Positions 53,838-63,939 of a stretch of 64,000 nt of DNA are shown piece after piece. A program made the translations under genes and the position numbers. Origin of the DNA: Streptomyces sp. AA1529 (GTDB lineage Bacteria > Actinomycetota > Actinomycetes > Streptomycetales > Streptomycetaceae); assembly GCF_000280905.1 (NCBI RefSeq), contig NZ_ALAP01000032.1:154184-218183 (forward strand), written 5' to 3'. Position 1 is the stretch's first letter. Every line of letters begins with the position of its first letter. The notes under the pieces are model-generated. The model was not told where the DNA came from, searched no databases, and saw only the letters and a program-made list of their open reading frames with translations.

Positions 53838-56072
53838 GTGGAGAACGAGACCCACTACGCCGAGGCCGTCATCGACAACGGCTCCTTCGGCACCCGCACG
53901 ATCCGTTTCGAGACCGGCCGGCTGGCCAAGCAGGCCGCCGGCTCGGCCGTGGCCTACCTGGACGACGACACCATGGTGCTGTCGGCGACCACCGCCTCGA
54001 AGCAGCCCAAGGACCAGCTCGACTTCTTCCCCCTGACGGTCGACGTCGAGGAGCGGATGTACTCGGCCGGCAAGATCCCCGGCTCCTTCTTCCGCCGTGA
54101 GGGCCGCCCGTCCGAGGACGCGATCCTCACCTGCCGGCTGATCGACCGCCCGCTGCGCCCCTCGTTCAAGAAGGGCCTGCGCAACGAGATCCAGATCGTC
54201 GAGACGATCATGGCGCTCAACCCCGAGCACCTCTACGACGTGGTCGCCATCAACGCCGCCTCCTGCTCCACGCAGCTCGCGGGGCTTCCCTTCTCCGGCC
54301 CGATCGGCGGCACCCGTGTCGCCCTGATCAACGGCCAGTGGGTGGCCTTCCCGACCCACTCCGAGCTGGAGGACGCCGTCTTCGACATGGTCGTCGCGGG
54401 CCGGGTGCTGCCCGACGGCGACGTGGCCGTGATGATGGTCGAGGCCGAGGCCACCGAGAAGACCATCGAGCTGGTCAAGGGCGGCGCCGAGGCGCCGACC
54501 GAGGAGGTCGTGGCCGCCGGTCTGGAGGCCGCGAAGCCGTTCATCAAGGTGCTGTGCAAGGCGCAGGCCGACCTCGCCGCGAAGGCCGCCAAGCCCACCG
54601 GCGAGTTCCCGATCTTCCTGGACCACCAGGACGACGTGCTGGAGGCCCTCACCGCGGCCGTCCGCGACGAGCTCGCCCAGGCGCTGACCATCGCGGGCAA
54701 GCAGGAGCGCGAGAGCGAGCTGGACCGCGTCAAGGCGCTGGCCGCCGAGAAGCTGCTCCCGCAGTTCGAGGGGCGCGAGAAGGAGATCTCCGCGGCCTAC
54801 CGGTCGCTGACCAAGACCCTGGTGCGCGAGCGCGTCATCAAGGAGAAGAAGCGCATCGACGGCCGCGGCGTCACGGACATCCGTACGCTGGCCGCCGAGG
54901 TCGAGGCCATCCCGCGGGTGCACGGCTCGGCGCTCTTCGAGCGCGGCGAGACGCAGATCCTGGGCGTCACCACGCTGAACATGCTCCGTATGGAGCAGCA
55001 GCTGGACACCCTCTCGCCGGTGACGCGCAAGCGCTACATGCACAACTACAACTTCCCGCCCTACTCCACGGGCGAGACGGGCCGCGTCGGCTCCCCCAAG
55101 CGCCGCGAGATCGGCCACGGCGCGCTCGCCGAGCGTGCGCTGGTGCCGGTGCTGCCGACCCGCGAGGAGTTCCCGTACGCGATCCGGCAGGTCTCCGAGG
55201 CGCTGGGCTCCAACGGCTCGACGTCCATGGGCTCGGTCTGCGCCTCCACGATGTCCCTGCTGAACGCCGGTGTGCCGCTCAAGGCCCCGGTCGCCGGCAT
55301 CGCCATGGGTCTGATCTCGCAGGACGTCGAGGGGGAGACGCACTACGTCACCCTCACCGACATCCTCGGCGCCGAGGACGCCTTCGGTGACATGGACTTC
55401 AAGGTCGCCGGCACCAAGCAGTTCGTGACCGCCCTCCAGCTCGACACCAAGCTGGACGGCATCCCGGCGTCCGTGCTGGCCGCGGCGCTCAAGCAGGCCC
55501 GCGACGCGCGGATGCACATCCTCGACGTGATGACCGAGGCGATCGACGTTCCGGACGAGATGTCCCCGAACGCGCCGCGGATCATCACCGTGAAGATCCC
55601 GGTGGACAAGATCGGTGAGGTCATCGGCCCGAAGGGCAAGATGATCAACCAGATCCAGGAGGACACCGGCGCCGACATCACGATCGAGGACGACGGCACC
55701 ATCTACATCGGTGCCGCCGACGGTCCCGCTGCCGAGGCGGCCCGCTCGACCATCAACGGCATCGCCAACCCGACGATGCCCGAGGTCGGCGAGCGCTACC
55801 TGGGCACCGTCGTCAAGACGACCACCTTCGGCGCCTTCGTCTCGCTGCTTCCCGGCAAGGACGGTCTGCTGCACATCTCGCAGATCCGCAAGCTGGCCGG
55901 CGGCAAGCGGGTGGAGAACGTCGAGGACGTCGTCGGCGTGGGCCAGAAGGTCCAGGTCGAGATCGCCGAGATCGACCAGCGCGGCAAGCTGTCCCTGATC
56001 CCCGTCCTGGACGAGGAGGAGGGCGGCGAGTCCGAGGGCTCCACCGGCTCCGAGGACGAGACCGCGAAGTGA
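53838..56072 (+). CDS. pnp: Polyribonucleotide nucleotidyltransferase (PNPase)
   Basis: This 744-aa trimeric 3'-5' phosphorolytic exonuclease and RNA-tailing enzyme has two RNase PH domains ([33 protein letters not shown]), a KH domain ([18 protein letters not shown]) and an S1 domain ([18 protein letters not shown]). In Streptomyces PNPase is also the main RNA 3'-polyadenylating enzyme. The start is GTG 53838. The M16 protease GTG overlaps the stop. Confidence 0.98.
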   Translation: MENETHYAEAVIDNGSFGTRTIRFETGRLAKQAAGSAVAYLDDDTMVLSATTASKQPKDQLDFFPLTVDVEERMYSAGKIPGSFFRREGRPSEDAILTCRLIDRPLRPSFKKGLRNEIQIVETIMALNPEHLYDVVAINAASCSTQLAGLPFSGPIGGTRVALINGQWVAFPTHSELEDAVFDMVVAGRVLPDGDVAVMMVEAEATEKTIELVKGGAEAPTEEVVAAGLEAAKPFIKVLCKAQADLAAKAAKPTGEFPIFLDHQDDVLEALTAAVRDELAQALTIAGKQERESELDRVKALAAEKLLPQFEGREKEISAAYRSLTKTLVRERVIKEKKRIDGRGVTDIRTLAAEVEAIPRVHGSALFERGETQILGVTTLNMLRMEQQLDTLSPVTRKRYMHNYNFPPYSTGETGRVGSPKRREIGHGALAERALVPVLPTREEFPYAIRQVSEALGSNGSTSMGSVCASTMSLLNAGVPLKAPVAGIAMGLISQDVEGETHYVTLTDILGAEDAFGDMDFKVAGTKQFVTALQLDTKLDGIPASVLAAALKQARDARMHILDVMTEAIDVPDEMSPNAPRIITVKIPVDKIGEVIGPKGKMINQIQEDTGADITIEDDGTIYIGAADGPAAEAARSTINGIANPTMPEVGERYLGTVVKTTTFGAFVSLLPGKDGLLHISQIRKLAGGKRVENVEDVVGVGQKVQVEIAEIDQRGKLSLIPVLDEEEGGESEGSTGSEDETAK

Positions 56073-57463
56073 CGCGTACGTTCCGTACGACGGCCCGCCC
56101 CGCCGCTTCGGCGGGGCGGGCCGTCGCCCGTCCCAAGACCCGTACCCGGACCCTGATCCCGGGGCAGAACGGCGCGGGCACCGTCCGCAGGAGCGTGCTG
56201 CCGGGCGGACTCCGGGTGATCACCGAGACGCTGCCGACGGTACGCTCCGCGACCTTCGGCATCTGGGCGCACGTCGGCTCCCGCGACGAGACCCCGGCGC
56301 TGAGCGGCGCCACCCACTACCTGGAGCATCTGCTCTTCAAGGGCACCGAGCGGCGCAGCGCACTGGAGATCTCCGCGGCGGTCGACGAGGTGGGCGGTGA
56401 GATGAACGCGTTCACCACCAAGGAGTTCACCTGCTACTACGCGCGGGTCCTGGACGCGGACCTGCCGCTGGCCATCGATGTCGTCTCCGACATGCTCACC
56501 GGCTCCGTCATCGACCCGGCGGAGGTCGAGGCCGAGCGCGGCGTCATCCTCGAAGAGATCGCCATGACCGAGGACGACGCGGGTGACTGCGTGCACGACC
56601 TGTTCGCGCACACCATGTTCGGCGACACCCCCCTGGGGCGTCCCGTGCTGGGCACCGTGGACACCGTCAACGCGCTCACCAGGGACCAGGTGGCCCGCTT
56701 CTACAAGAAGCACTACGACCCCACCCGGCTGGTGGTCGCCGCCGCCGGAAACCTCTCGCACACCGAGGTCGTCAACCGGGTGCGGGCCGCGTTCGACCGG
56801 GCCGGCGCACTGCGGCGCACCGAGGGCGCCGACCCGGTCGCGCCCCGCTCGGGCACCCGCACCCTGCGTGCCGGGGGCCGGGTCGACTTCCTGGACCGGC
56901 CGACCGAGCAGGCGCATCTGGTCCTCGGGATGCCCGGCGTCTCCCGGCACGACGAGCGCCGCTGGCCGCTCGCGGTACTCAGCACGGCCCTCGGCGGCGG
57001 TATGAGCTCCCGCCTCTTCCAGGAGATCCGCGAACGGAGGGGCCTGGCGTACAGCACCTACGCCTACACCTCCGGATACGCCGACTGCGGCCTTTTCGGC
57101 GTCTACGTGGGCTGCCGCCCCGGCCAGGTGCCCGACGTGCTCAAGATCTGCCGCGAGGAGCTGGAGAACGTCGCCCGGCACGGACTGGACGACGACGAGG
57201 TGCGGCGCGCCGTCGGGCAGCTCGCCGGCTCCACGGTGCTCGGGCTGGAGGACACCGGGGCACTGATGCACCGGGCCGGCAAGAGCGAGCTGTGCTGGGG
57301 GGAGCAGATGTCCACCGACGCGATGCTCGCCAGGATCACCGCGGTCACTCCCGACGACATCCGCGCGGTCGCCCGCGAGGTACTGGACCGCCGCCCCTCG
57401 GTGTCCGCCATCGGGCGGCTCACCGACCGCCAGGCCGCCCATCTGCACGAGGCCGTGGCCTGA
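56069..57463 (+). CDS. M16 family zinc metallopeptidase
   Basis: This 464-aa single-subunit pitrilysin/processing-peptidase family protease has the inverted zinc motif HYLEH (His83, Glu86, His87) and distal Glu in [12 protein letters not shown], with the C-terminal [15 protein letters not shown] loop. The conserved pairing with pnp is general in actinobacteria; substrates are unknown. The assigned GTG start overlaps the pnp stop, but an 18-bp hairpin occupies codons 7-20, so the N-terminal ~35 residues are of doubtful translation. Confidence 0.92.
   Translation: MTRTFRTTARPAASAGRAVARPKTRTRTLIPGQNGAGTVRRSVLPGGLRVITETLPTVRSATFGIWAHVGSRDETPALSGATHYLEHLLFKGTERRSALEISAAVDEVGGEMNAFTTKEFTCYYARVLDADLPLAIDVVSDMLTGSVIDPAEVEAERGVILEEIAMTEDDAGDCVHDLFAHTMFGDTPLGRPVLGTVDTVNALTRDQVARFYKKHYDPTRLVVAAAGNLSHTEVVNRVRAAFDRAGALRRTEGADPVAPRSGTRTLRAGGRVDFLDRPTEQAHLVLGMPGVSRHDERRWPLAVLSTALGGGMSSRLFQEIRERRGLAYSTYAYTSGYADCGLFGVYVGCRPGQVPDVLKICREELENVARHGLDDDEVRRAVGQLAGSTVLGLEDTGALMHRAGKSELCWGEQMSTDAMLARITAVTPDDIRAVAREVLDRRPSVSAIGRLTDRQAAHLHEAVA
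56088..56126 (+). terminator. Hairpin at the pnp / M16 junction
   Basis: A perfect 18-bp GC stem (56088-56105 / 56109-56126), with an effective 5-nt loop once the closing pairs open, lies 16 bp after the pnp stop. It could be a pnp terminator or an RNA-processing site, inside the annotated start of the protease gene. Confidence 0.6.
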
Positions 57464-57521
57464 GCCGGTCCGCCGTGGCCCGAGGCCGGCCAGGCCGTCC
57501 CACCGTCCCTTTCACACGTAA

Positions 57522-58286
<765 letters not shown>

Positions 58287-58308
58287 CCGGACCACGGAGC
58301 TCAGCAGC

Positions 58309-58758
58309 ATGCGCGCGAAGATCACCTACTTCCTCCTGGCCGCCGTCCTGGTCGTCTACTTCGTCCTGGTCGGCAGCCGGGGTGTGCTGCTGATCCAGCA
58401 GGGCACGGCCGTCACCGTCGCCTTCGGCGCCGCCGTCCTGGTGCTGCCCTTCATCGGCGCGTGGTTCCTGTGGCACACCACCCGGTTCGCGCGGCGTGCC
58501 GGACGGCTGGCGCGACTGCTGGAGGCCGAGGGCGGTCTCCCGGTCGACGAACTCGCGCGCACGCCCTCGGGGCGGATCGACCGCGCCTCGGCGGACGAGG
58601 TCTTCACGCGGCGCCGGGTCGAGACGGAGGAACAGCCGGACGACTGGCGCTCCTGGTTCCGGCTCGCCGTCGCCTATCACGACGCCCGGGACACCCCCCG
58701 TGCCCGCAAGGCGATGCAGCACGCCATCGCGCTGCACGAGGCGGCCCCCCGGGACTGA
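58309..58758 (+). CDS. Small membrane protein with cytosolic helical tail
   Basis: This 149-aa protein has two membrane helices (about 5-25 and 32-58) followed by a charged soluble part. The final stretch WFRLAVAYHDARDTPRARKAMQ looks like a single TPR-type helical pair. It begins 22 bp after dapB and is probably co-transcribed. Function is unknown; Streptomyces genomes commonly carry this gene here. Confidence 0.85.
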   Translation: MRAKITYFLLAAVLVVYFVLVGSRGVLLIQQGTAVTVAFGAAVLVLPFIGAWFLWHTTRFARRAGRLARLLEAEGGLPVDELARTPSGRIDRASADEVFTRRRVETEEQPDDWRSWFRLAVAYHDARDTPRARKAMQHAIALHEAAPRD

Positions 58759-58800
58759 ACGGGCTCCGGCTGACGGGCTCGGGCTGACGGGCTCCGGCTG
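58759..58800 (+). repeat. 14-bp tandem repeat
   Basis: Three adjacent 14-bp units ACGGGCTCCGGCTG (the middle has one change) fill the spacer between convergent stops. Confidence 0.9.
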
Positions 58801-58809
58801 TGCCGGGTG

Positions 58810-59382
58810 CTAACGGGACTCGGCGGCCCAGCTCTCTATGACGTCGGCAGCCCGGTCGAAGGCCCGCGGCCGGGTGACGAAGTCGGCGTTACGGCTGGTG
58901 AGCAGCGTCCTGTCGTCCTGTTCCGAGTCCGCGGACCGGGAGGAGGGGGTGCGGGCCAGCACCAGGGCCTCGCCCTGCACCGTGCGCGGCATCCCCAGCC
59001 ACCGCACGGGGCGCTGCACGGTGCGCAGCCTGCCCGCCTCCGACCAGCGCAGTGTGGTGGTCCGCAGCAGCCCGACATGGCGCAGCCCGTGGGAGCTCAC
59101 CCACACGCCCGCGCGCAGCAGCCGCACCGCGAGGACGACCAGCAGCAGCCCGCAGCCCGCGCATATCGCGCCGCTGGGCAGCAGCCCCTCGGTCAGCGAG
59201 ATGATCAGGGCGGAGAACAGGACGTAGGAGGCGAGCAGCAGCAGCAGTGCGCCGCCGCCGACGCGGCAGGGGCCGGGACGGTAGGGACGCCGCCACAGAT
59301 CGCGGTCGGCCTCGGCGAGGGTCACCGACTGGGCCGCGAGTAGGTGATCCTCGCGGTCGGCTGTCACAAAGGGCAGGGGCAC
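58810..59382 (-). CDS. Membrane protein with PH-like domain
   Basis: This 190-aa protein has two membrane helices (about 45-66 and 70-92), then a soluble beta-rich domain (WVSSHGLRHVGLLRTTTLRW and WLGMPRTVQGEALVLAR) typical of bacterial PH-domain membrane proteins. The start is GTG 59382. No function can be assigned. Confidence 0.8.
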   Translation of the reverse strand: MPLPFVTADREDHLLAAQSVTLAEADRDLWRRPYRPGPCRVGGGALLLLLASYVLFSALIISLTEGLLPSGAICAGCGLLLVVLAVRLLRAGVWVSSHGLRHVGLLRTTTLRWSEAGRLRTVQRPVRWLGMPRTVQGEALVLARTPSSRSADSEQDDRTLLTSRNADFVTRPRAFDRAADVIESWAAESR

Positions 59383-59470
59383 GGCACAGTCCTCGCTCGC
59401 TCACGACAGGGTCTTGTCCAGCGGCTGCTCGCCGCAGCGGTATGAGCGGTGACATTAGCGAGACCCGGTC

Positions 59471-59513
59471 GGTGCGGTCACCCCCGGGTGGTGTTCCCGG
59501 GGGTGACCGCACC
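59471..59513 (-). terminator. Terminator after small membrane protein gene
   Basis: A perfect 18-bp inverted repeat (59471-59488 / 59496-59513) with a 7-nt loop lies 5 bp beyond the stop of the leftward gene at 59518. Confidence 0.8.
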
Positions 59514-59517
59514 GCGG

Positions 59518-59754
59518 TCAGCGGCCCTCGGCCGCAGCCGGCGGCTTGTTCGAGGGGCTCTGGTCCTCGCTGAGGGCCGGAAGGCCGAGCAGGACCGAGC
59601 CCACGAGCCCGGCGACGACGGTCAGCCCCACCAGGGCGCCGCCGGCGGCCTCCCGGAAGGTGCGCCGTGCTGCGGGCGGGGGAGTGACATTGCTGCGGAA
59701 CCGGTCTGCCTCGGCTATGAAGGCGAACGGGACGGACTCTCCGCGGCGGGACAT
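59518..59754 (-). CDS. Small single-pass membrane protein
   Basis: This 78-aa protein has a charged N-terminus (RRGESVPFAFIAEADRFRSN), one membrane helix at about 38-58 and a Pro/Ser-rich tail. ATG 59754 is the only plausible start. A very strong hairpin directly after the stop supports a real transcription unit. The family is unrecognised. Confidence 0.68.
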   Translation of the reverse strand: MSRRGESVPFAFIAEADRFRSNVTPPPAARRTFREAAGGALVGLTVVAGLVGSVLLGLPALSEDQSPSNKPPAAAEGR

Positions 59755-60020
59755 GACGGTGTGCTCCTGCGTGATCGTTCTGGTCGGTTACGAGGACAAC
59801 GTCCGGGCGGGCTCGGAAGTGCCCTCCGCCGCCGAACGCATGTGAAAAATATCAACCGGCACGGCGAGGTATGTCGCCGGGGTCGCGTTTCTTCGGCATG
59901 GCAGCTGTTTGTCCCGCTAATAGCGGTCAAACCGGACCGCCGGGTCCGTCGTGACCCGGCTGTCGGCCCCTCCCCTTAGGCTGGCCCCGCTCTGGCATAC
60001 GTACGTGGAAGGACCAGCCG

Positions 60021-60758
60021 GTGACCGAAACCCCCGCCCCGCCCGCCCCGAGTTTCCGCAGCGACATGACGGTCGAGCTGGTGAAGCACAGCGCGTCCGA
60101 CACCGATGTCCTCTGGGCGGCCCGGGTCTCCACCGCGGGCGAGCAGTCCCTGGACGAGCTGAACAAGGACCCGGAGCGCTCCAAGGGGCTGATCAACTTC
60201 CTGATGCGGGACCGCCACGGCAGCCCTTTCGAGCACAACTCCCTGACCTTCTTCATCAGTGCCCCGCTCTTCGTCTTCCGGGAGTTCCACCGGCACCGCG
60301 TCGGCTGGTCCTACAACGAGGAATCCGGCCGCTACCGCCGGCTCCAGCCGGTCTTCTACGTCCCCGACACCGACCGCAAGCTCGTCCAGCAGGGCCGTCC
60401 GGGCAAGTACGAGTTCGTCCCCGGGTCCGAGGAACAGCACGAGCTCACGAGCCGCTCCATGGCGGACGTCTACCGGAAGGCGTATGAGACCTACGAGGAG
60501 ATGCTGGCGGCCGGTGTCGCCCGCGAGGTCGCCCGCGCGGTCCTGCCGGTGGGTCTCTACTCGTCGATGTACGCCACCTGCAACGCCCGGTCCCTGATGC
60601 ACTTCCTCGGTCTGCGCACCCAGCACGAGCAGGCCAAGGTGCCCAGCTTCCCGCAGCGCGAGATCGAGATGGTGGGTGAGCTGATGGAGGAGCAGTGGGC
60701 CAAGCTGATGCCACTGACGCACGCCGCCTTCAACGCCAACGGCCGAGTCGCCCCCTGA
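60021..60758 (+). CDS. thyX: Flavin-dependent thymidylate synthase
   Basis: This 245-aa FAD enzyme makes dTMP from dUMP with methylene-tetrahydrofolate as carbon donor and reduced flavin as reductant. The ThyX motif is HRHRVGWSYNEESGRY (about residues 92-107), with GSPFEHNSLTFFI before it and NARSLMHFLGLR later. The start is GTG 60021 with GAAGGA upstream. TAGGCT near 59978 is a candidate -10. Confidence 0.97.
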   Translation: MTETPAPPAPSFRSDMTVELVKHSASDTDVLWAARVSTAGEQSLDELNKDPERSKGLINFLMRDRHGSPFEHNSLTFFISAPLFVFREFHRHRVGWSYNEESGRYRRLQPVFYVPDTDRKLVQQGRPGKYEFVPGSEEQHELTSRSMADVYRKAYETYEEMLAAGVAREVARAVLPVGLYSSMYATCNARSLMHFLGLRTQHEQAKVPSFPQREIEMVGELMEEQWAKLMPLTHAAFNANGRVAP

Positions 60759-60785
60759 CGCCGACCACGCCCGGCCGGGGTCTTC

Positions 60786-60803
60786 CGGGGCGGCCCCGCC
60801 CCG
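60786..60803 (+). terminator. thyX hairpin, weak
   Basis: A 7-bp GC inverted repeat (60786-60792 / 60797-60803) with a 4-nt loop lies 28 bp after the thyX stop. Confidence 0.4.
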
Positions 60804-60845
60804 AGCGGCCTACCGCCGGTCGGCGGGGTCCGGCAGGTGTCCGTA

Positions 60846-60875
60846 TTGCGGCGTTTGAAGAAATTCATCTAGGGT
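60846..60875 (+). promoter_or_regulatory. Candidate promoter in an AT-rich island upstream of dapA
   Basis: TTGCGG (60846-60851), an 18-bp spacer and TAGGGT (60870-60875) fit a housekeeping promoter, within about 40 unusually AT-rich bases. Transcription would begin near 60882. Confidence 0.4.
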
Positions 60876-60886
60876 GATTGTGCGGT

Positions 60887-60924
60887 CCCGGCACTGCCTG
60901 AACCCCCGAGCAGGCAGTGCCGGG
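60887..60924 (+). terminator. Strong hairpin directly after the candidate promoter
   Basis: A perfect 14-bp inverted repeat (60887-60900 / 60911-60924) with a 10-nt loop, then CCCCCTTT. It would stop transcripts from the 60875 promoter after about 50 nt, or terminate read-through from thyX. Confidence 0.65.
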
Positions 60925-61024
60925 GCCCCCTTTCGCCCGCCCCCGCGCCGGACCCCCACCGATTCTCCGCCGGACTGCCGCCGCATCGACCGCCCCGAGG
61001 GAGCATCGCGGGGTGCGCTGCGAG

Positions 61025-61030
61025 TAGCGT
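61025..61030 (+). promoter_or_regulatory. Possible -10 of a leaderless dapA transcript
   Basis: TAGCGT lies exactly 7 bp before ATG 61038, the spacing of leaderless Streptomyces promoters. There is no Shine-Dalgarno in between. Confidence 0.45.
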
Positions 61031-61037
61031 GGACCCT

Positions 61038-61937
61038 ATGGCTCCGACCTCCACACCGCAGACGCCCTTCGGGCGGGTCCTGACCGCGATGGTCACGCCG
61101 TTCACCGCGGACGGCGCGCTCGACCTCGACGGCGCGCAGCAGCTCGCCGCCCACCTGGTGGACGCCGGCAACGACGGCCTCGTCGTGAACGGCACCACCG
61201 GAGAGTCCCCGACCACGACCGATGCGGAGAAAGCCCAGCTCGTCCAGGCGGTCGTGGAGGCCGTGGGAGAGCGCGCACACGTGGTCGCCGGAGCCGGCAC
61301 CAACGACACCGCGCACAGCCTCGCGCTGGCCCGCGCTGCCGAGAAGGCGGGCGCACACGGCCTCCTGGCCGTGACGCCCTACTACAGCAAGCCCCCGCAG
61401 GAGGGCCTCTACCGGCACTTTACGGCGATCGCCGACGCCACGGACCTCCCCGTGATGCTCTACGACATCCCGGGCCGCAGCGGTGTGCCGATCAACACCG
61501 AGACCATCGTCCGGCTCGCCGAGCACCCCCGCATCGTGGCCAACAAGGACGCCAAGGGCGACCTCGGCCGCGCGAGCTGGGCCGTCGCCACCAGCGGACT
61601 GGCCTGGTACAGCGGGGACGACATGCTCAACCTGCCGCTGCTGTCCGTGGGCGCCGTCGGATTCGTCTCCGTGGTCGGCCACGTCGTCACGCCCGAGCTG
61701 CGTGCCCTGCTGGACGCGCACCTCAGCGGCGACGTCGCCAAGGCCACCGAGATCCACCAGAAGCTGCTCCCCGTCTTCACCGGCATGTTCCGCACCCAGG
61801 GTGTGATCACGACAAAGGCCGCGCTCGACCGGCTGGGCCTCCCGGCCGGACCGCTGCGCCTTCCGCTGGTCGAGCTGTCCCCGGAGGAGCTGGAGCAGCT
61901 CAAGCACGATCTCGCCCACGGCGGGGTACACCTGTAG
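61038..61937 (+). CDS. dapA: 4-hydroxy-tetrahydrodipicolinate synthase
   Basis: This 299-aa aldolase condenses pyruvate with aspartate semialdehyde, the first committed step to diaminopimelate and lysine. It shows GRVLTAMVTPF, GTTGESPT, the active-site Tyr in TPYYSKPPQEGL, and Schiff-base Lys170 in VANKDAKGD. GTG 61029 is an alternative start, but the leaderless -10 spacing favours ATG 61038. Confidence 0.97.
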   Translation: MAPTSTPQTPFGRVLTAMVTPFTADGALDLDGAQQLAAHLVDAGNDGLVVNGTTGESPTTTDAEKAQLVQAVVEAVGERAHVVAGAGTNDTAHSLALARAAEKAGAHGLLAVTPYYSKPPQEGLYRHFTAIADATDLPVMLYDIPGRSGVPINTETIVRLAEHPRIVANKDAKGDLGRASWAVATSGLAWYSGDDMLNLPLLSVGAVGFVSVVGHVVTPELRALLDAHLSGDVAKATEIHQKLLPVFTGMFRTQGVITTKAALDRLGLPAGPLRLPLVELSPEELEQLKHDLAHGGVHL

Positions 61938-62065
61938 ATCTCAGACTTCAACAACTGCATACCGCCGGACACCGGCTGCCGTGCACGACGAACCGTGCCG
62001 CAGCCTCACCGAACAAGCACGACACGCACGAACGACACGTGCCGCTGCGTGCGCATCATGAATAT

Positions 62066-62101
62066 CGCGCGCCACGTACCCAGGCGGGTGCGTGGCGCGC
62101 G
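62066..62101 (+). promoter_or_regulatory. 16-bp hairpin in the rnj 5' leader
   Basis: Arms 62066-62081 and 62086-62101 pair perfectly except one G-U, with a 4-nt loop. The stem ends 4 nt before the AAGGAG ribosome binding site of the RNase J gene, so it can affect initiation or be a cleavage site. Confidence 0.7.
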
Positions 62102-62117
62102 TGGTAAGGAGAGTCTT

Positions 62118-63803
62118 TTGAGTCATCCGCACCCTGAGCTGGGCCCGCCGCCGAAGCTCCCCAAGGGGGGCCTGCGCGTCACCCCATTGGGTGGGCTCGG
62201 CGAGATCGGCCGCAACATGACCGTCTTCGAATACGGCGGCAGGCTTCTGATCGTCGACTGCGGCGTCCTCTTCCCGGAGGAGGAGCAGCCGGGCATCGAT
62301 CTGATCCTCCCGGACTTCACCTCCCTGCGGGACCGGCTCGACGACATCGACGGCATCGTCCTCACCCACGGCCACGAGGACCACATCGGCGGCGTCCCCT
62401 ACCTCCTGCGGGAGAAGGCGGACATCCCGCTGATCGGCTCCAAGCTGACCCTCGCCCTGATCGAGGCCAAGCTCCAGGAGCACCGGATCCGCCCCTACAC
62501 CCTCGAGGTCGAGGAGGGTCACCGCGAGCGCGTCGGCCCCTTCGACTGCGAGTTCCTCCCGGTCAACCACTCCATCCCCGACGCGCTGGCCGTCGCGATC
62601 CGCACCCCCGCGGGCATGGTCGTCCACACGGGCGACTTCAAGATGGACCAGCTGCCGATGGACGGGCGCCTCACCGACCTGCGAGCCTTCGCCCGTCTCG
62701 GCGAAGAGGGCATCGACCTGCTGCTGAGCGACTCGACCAACGCCGAGGTCCCCGGCTTCGTGCCGCCGGAGCGCGACATCTCCTCGGTGCTGCGGCAGGT
62801 CTTCTCCAGCGCCCAGAAGCGGATCATCGTGGCCAGCTTCGCCAGCCACGTCCACCGCATCCAGCAGATCCTGGACGCCGCGCACGAGCACGGCCGCCGG
62901 GTCGCGTTCGTAGGCCGCTCCATGGTGCGCAACATGGGCATCGCCCGGGACCTGGGCTATCTGCGGGTTCCCGCCGGTCTCGTCGTCGACGTCAAGACCC
63001 TCGACGACCTGCCGGACGACGAGGTCGTACTGGTCTGCACCGGATCCCAGGGCGAGCCGATGGCGGCCCTGTCCCGGATGGCCAACCGCGATCACCAGAT
63101 CCGCATCGTCCAGGGAGACACGGTCATCCTGGCCTCGTCCCTCATCCCGGGGAACGAGAACGCCGTCTACCGAGTGATCAACGGGTTGACCCGCTGGGGC
63201 GCCAACGTCGTCCACAAGGGCAATGCGAAGGTCCACGTCTCCGGGCACGCCTCCGCGGGTGAGCTGCTGTACTTCTACAACATCTGCCAGCCCAAGAACC
63301 TGATGCCCGTGCACGGCGAGTGGCGGCATCTGCGTGCCAACGCCGAGCTGGGTGCGGCGACCGGGGTGCCCCACGACCGCATCGTGATCGCCGAGGACGG
63401 GGTCGTGGTCGATCTGCTCGACGGCAAGGCGAAGATCACCGGCAAGGTGCAGGCCGGCTACGTCTATGTCGACGGCCTCACCGTCGGCGACGTCACCGAG
63501 TCCTCTCTGAAGGACCGGCGCATCCTCGGTGACGAGGGCATCATCTCGATCTTCGTCGTGGTCGACAGCACCACAGGCAAGACCGTGGGCGGCCCCCAAC
63601 TGCAATCACGCGGCTCCGGTATCGACGACGCCGACTTCGCCGCGGTCATCCCGAAGATCGACGAGGCGCTCGCCAAGTCCGCCCAGGACGGCGTGGCGGA
63701 GACGCATCAGATCCAGCAGCTCGTGCGGCGCACGGTCGGCAAGTGGGTCTCGGACACTTACCGCCGGCGTCCGATGATCCTGCCTGTCGTCGTCGAGGTC
63801 TGA
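62118..63803 (+). CDS. rnj: Ribonuclease J
   Basis: This 561-aa metallo-beta-lactamase/beta-CASP ribonuclease has 5'-3' exo- and endonuclease activity in mRNA decay and rRNA maturation. Zinc motif HGHEDH lies at residues 84-89, with the later NHSIPDA, HTGDFKMDQ, LLSDSTNAEVPG and the beta-CASP GHASAGELL. The start is taken as TTG 62118 with AAGGAG upstream. An in-frame ATG at 62058 would add 20 residues, translated through the hairpin, and is less likely. The terminator is at 63839-63872. Confidence 0.96.
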   Translation: MSHPHPELGPPPKLPKGGLRVTPLGGLGEIGRNMTVFEYGGRLLIVDCGVLFPEEEQPGIDLILPDFTSLRDRLDDIDGIVLTHGHEDHIGGVPYLLREKADIPLIGSKLTLALIEAKLQEHRIRPYTLEVEEGHRERVGPFDCEFLPVNHSIPDALAVAIRTPAGMVVHTGDFKMDQLPMDGRLTDLRAFARLGEEGIDLLLSDSTNAEVPGFVPPERDISSVLRQVFSSAQKRIIVASFASHVHRIQQILDAAHEHGRRVAFVGRSMVRNMGIARDLGYLRVPAGLVVDVKTLDDLPDDEVVLVCTGSQGEPMAALSRMANRDHQIRIVQGDTVILASSLIPGNENAVYRVINGLTRWGANVVHKGNAKVHVSGHASAGELLYFYNICQPKNLMPVHGEWRHLRANAELGAATGVPHDRIVIAEDGVVVDLLDGKAKITGKVQAGYVYVDGLTVGDVTESSLKDRRILGDEGIISIFVVVDSTTGKTVGGPQLQSRGSGIDDADFAAVIPKIDEALAKSAQDGVAETHQIQQLVRRTVGKWVSDTYRRRPMILPVVVEV

Positions 63804-63838
63804 CGCCCCGTCGGGCCGCAGCACAGGCCCACGGGAGG

Positions 63839-63872
63839 GCGGGGCGCCTCGATTTGCTTCCAGGCGCCCCGC
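63839..63872 (+). terminator. rnj terminator
   Basis: A perfect 11-bp inverted repeat (63839-63849 / 63862-63872) with a 12-nt loop lies 35 bp after the rnj stop. Confidence 0.7.
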
Positions 63873-63939
63873 TCCAGTACGTTTACATCTCCACCGCAAC
63901 GGGAAGCCGGGCGCACTACGGCCCGGAAACGTCCCGATG

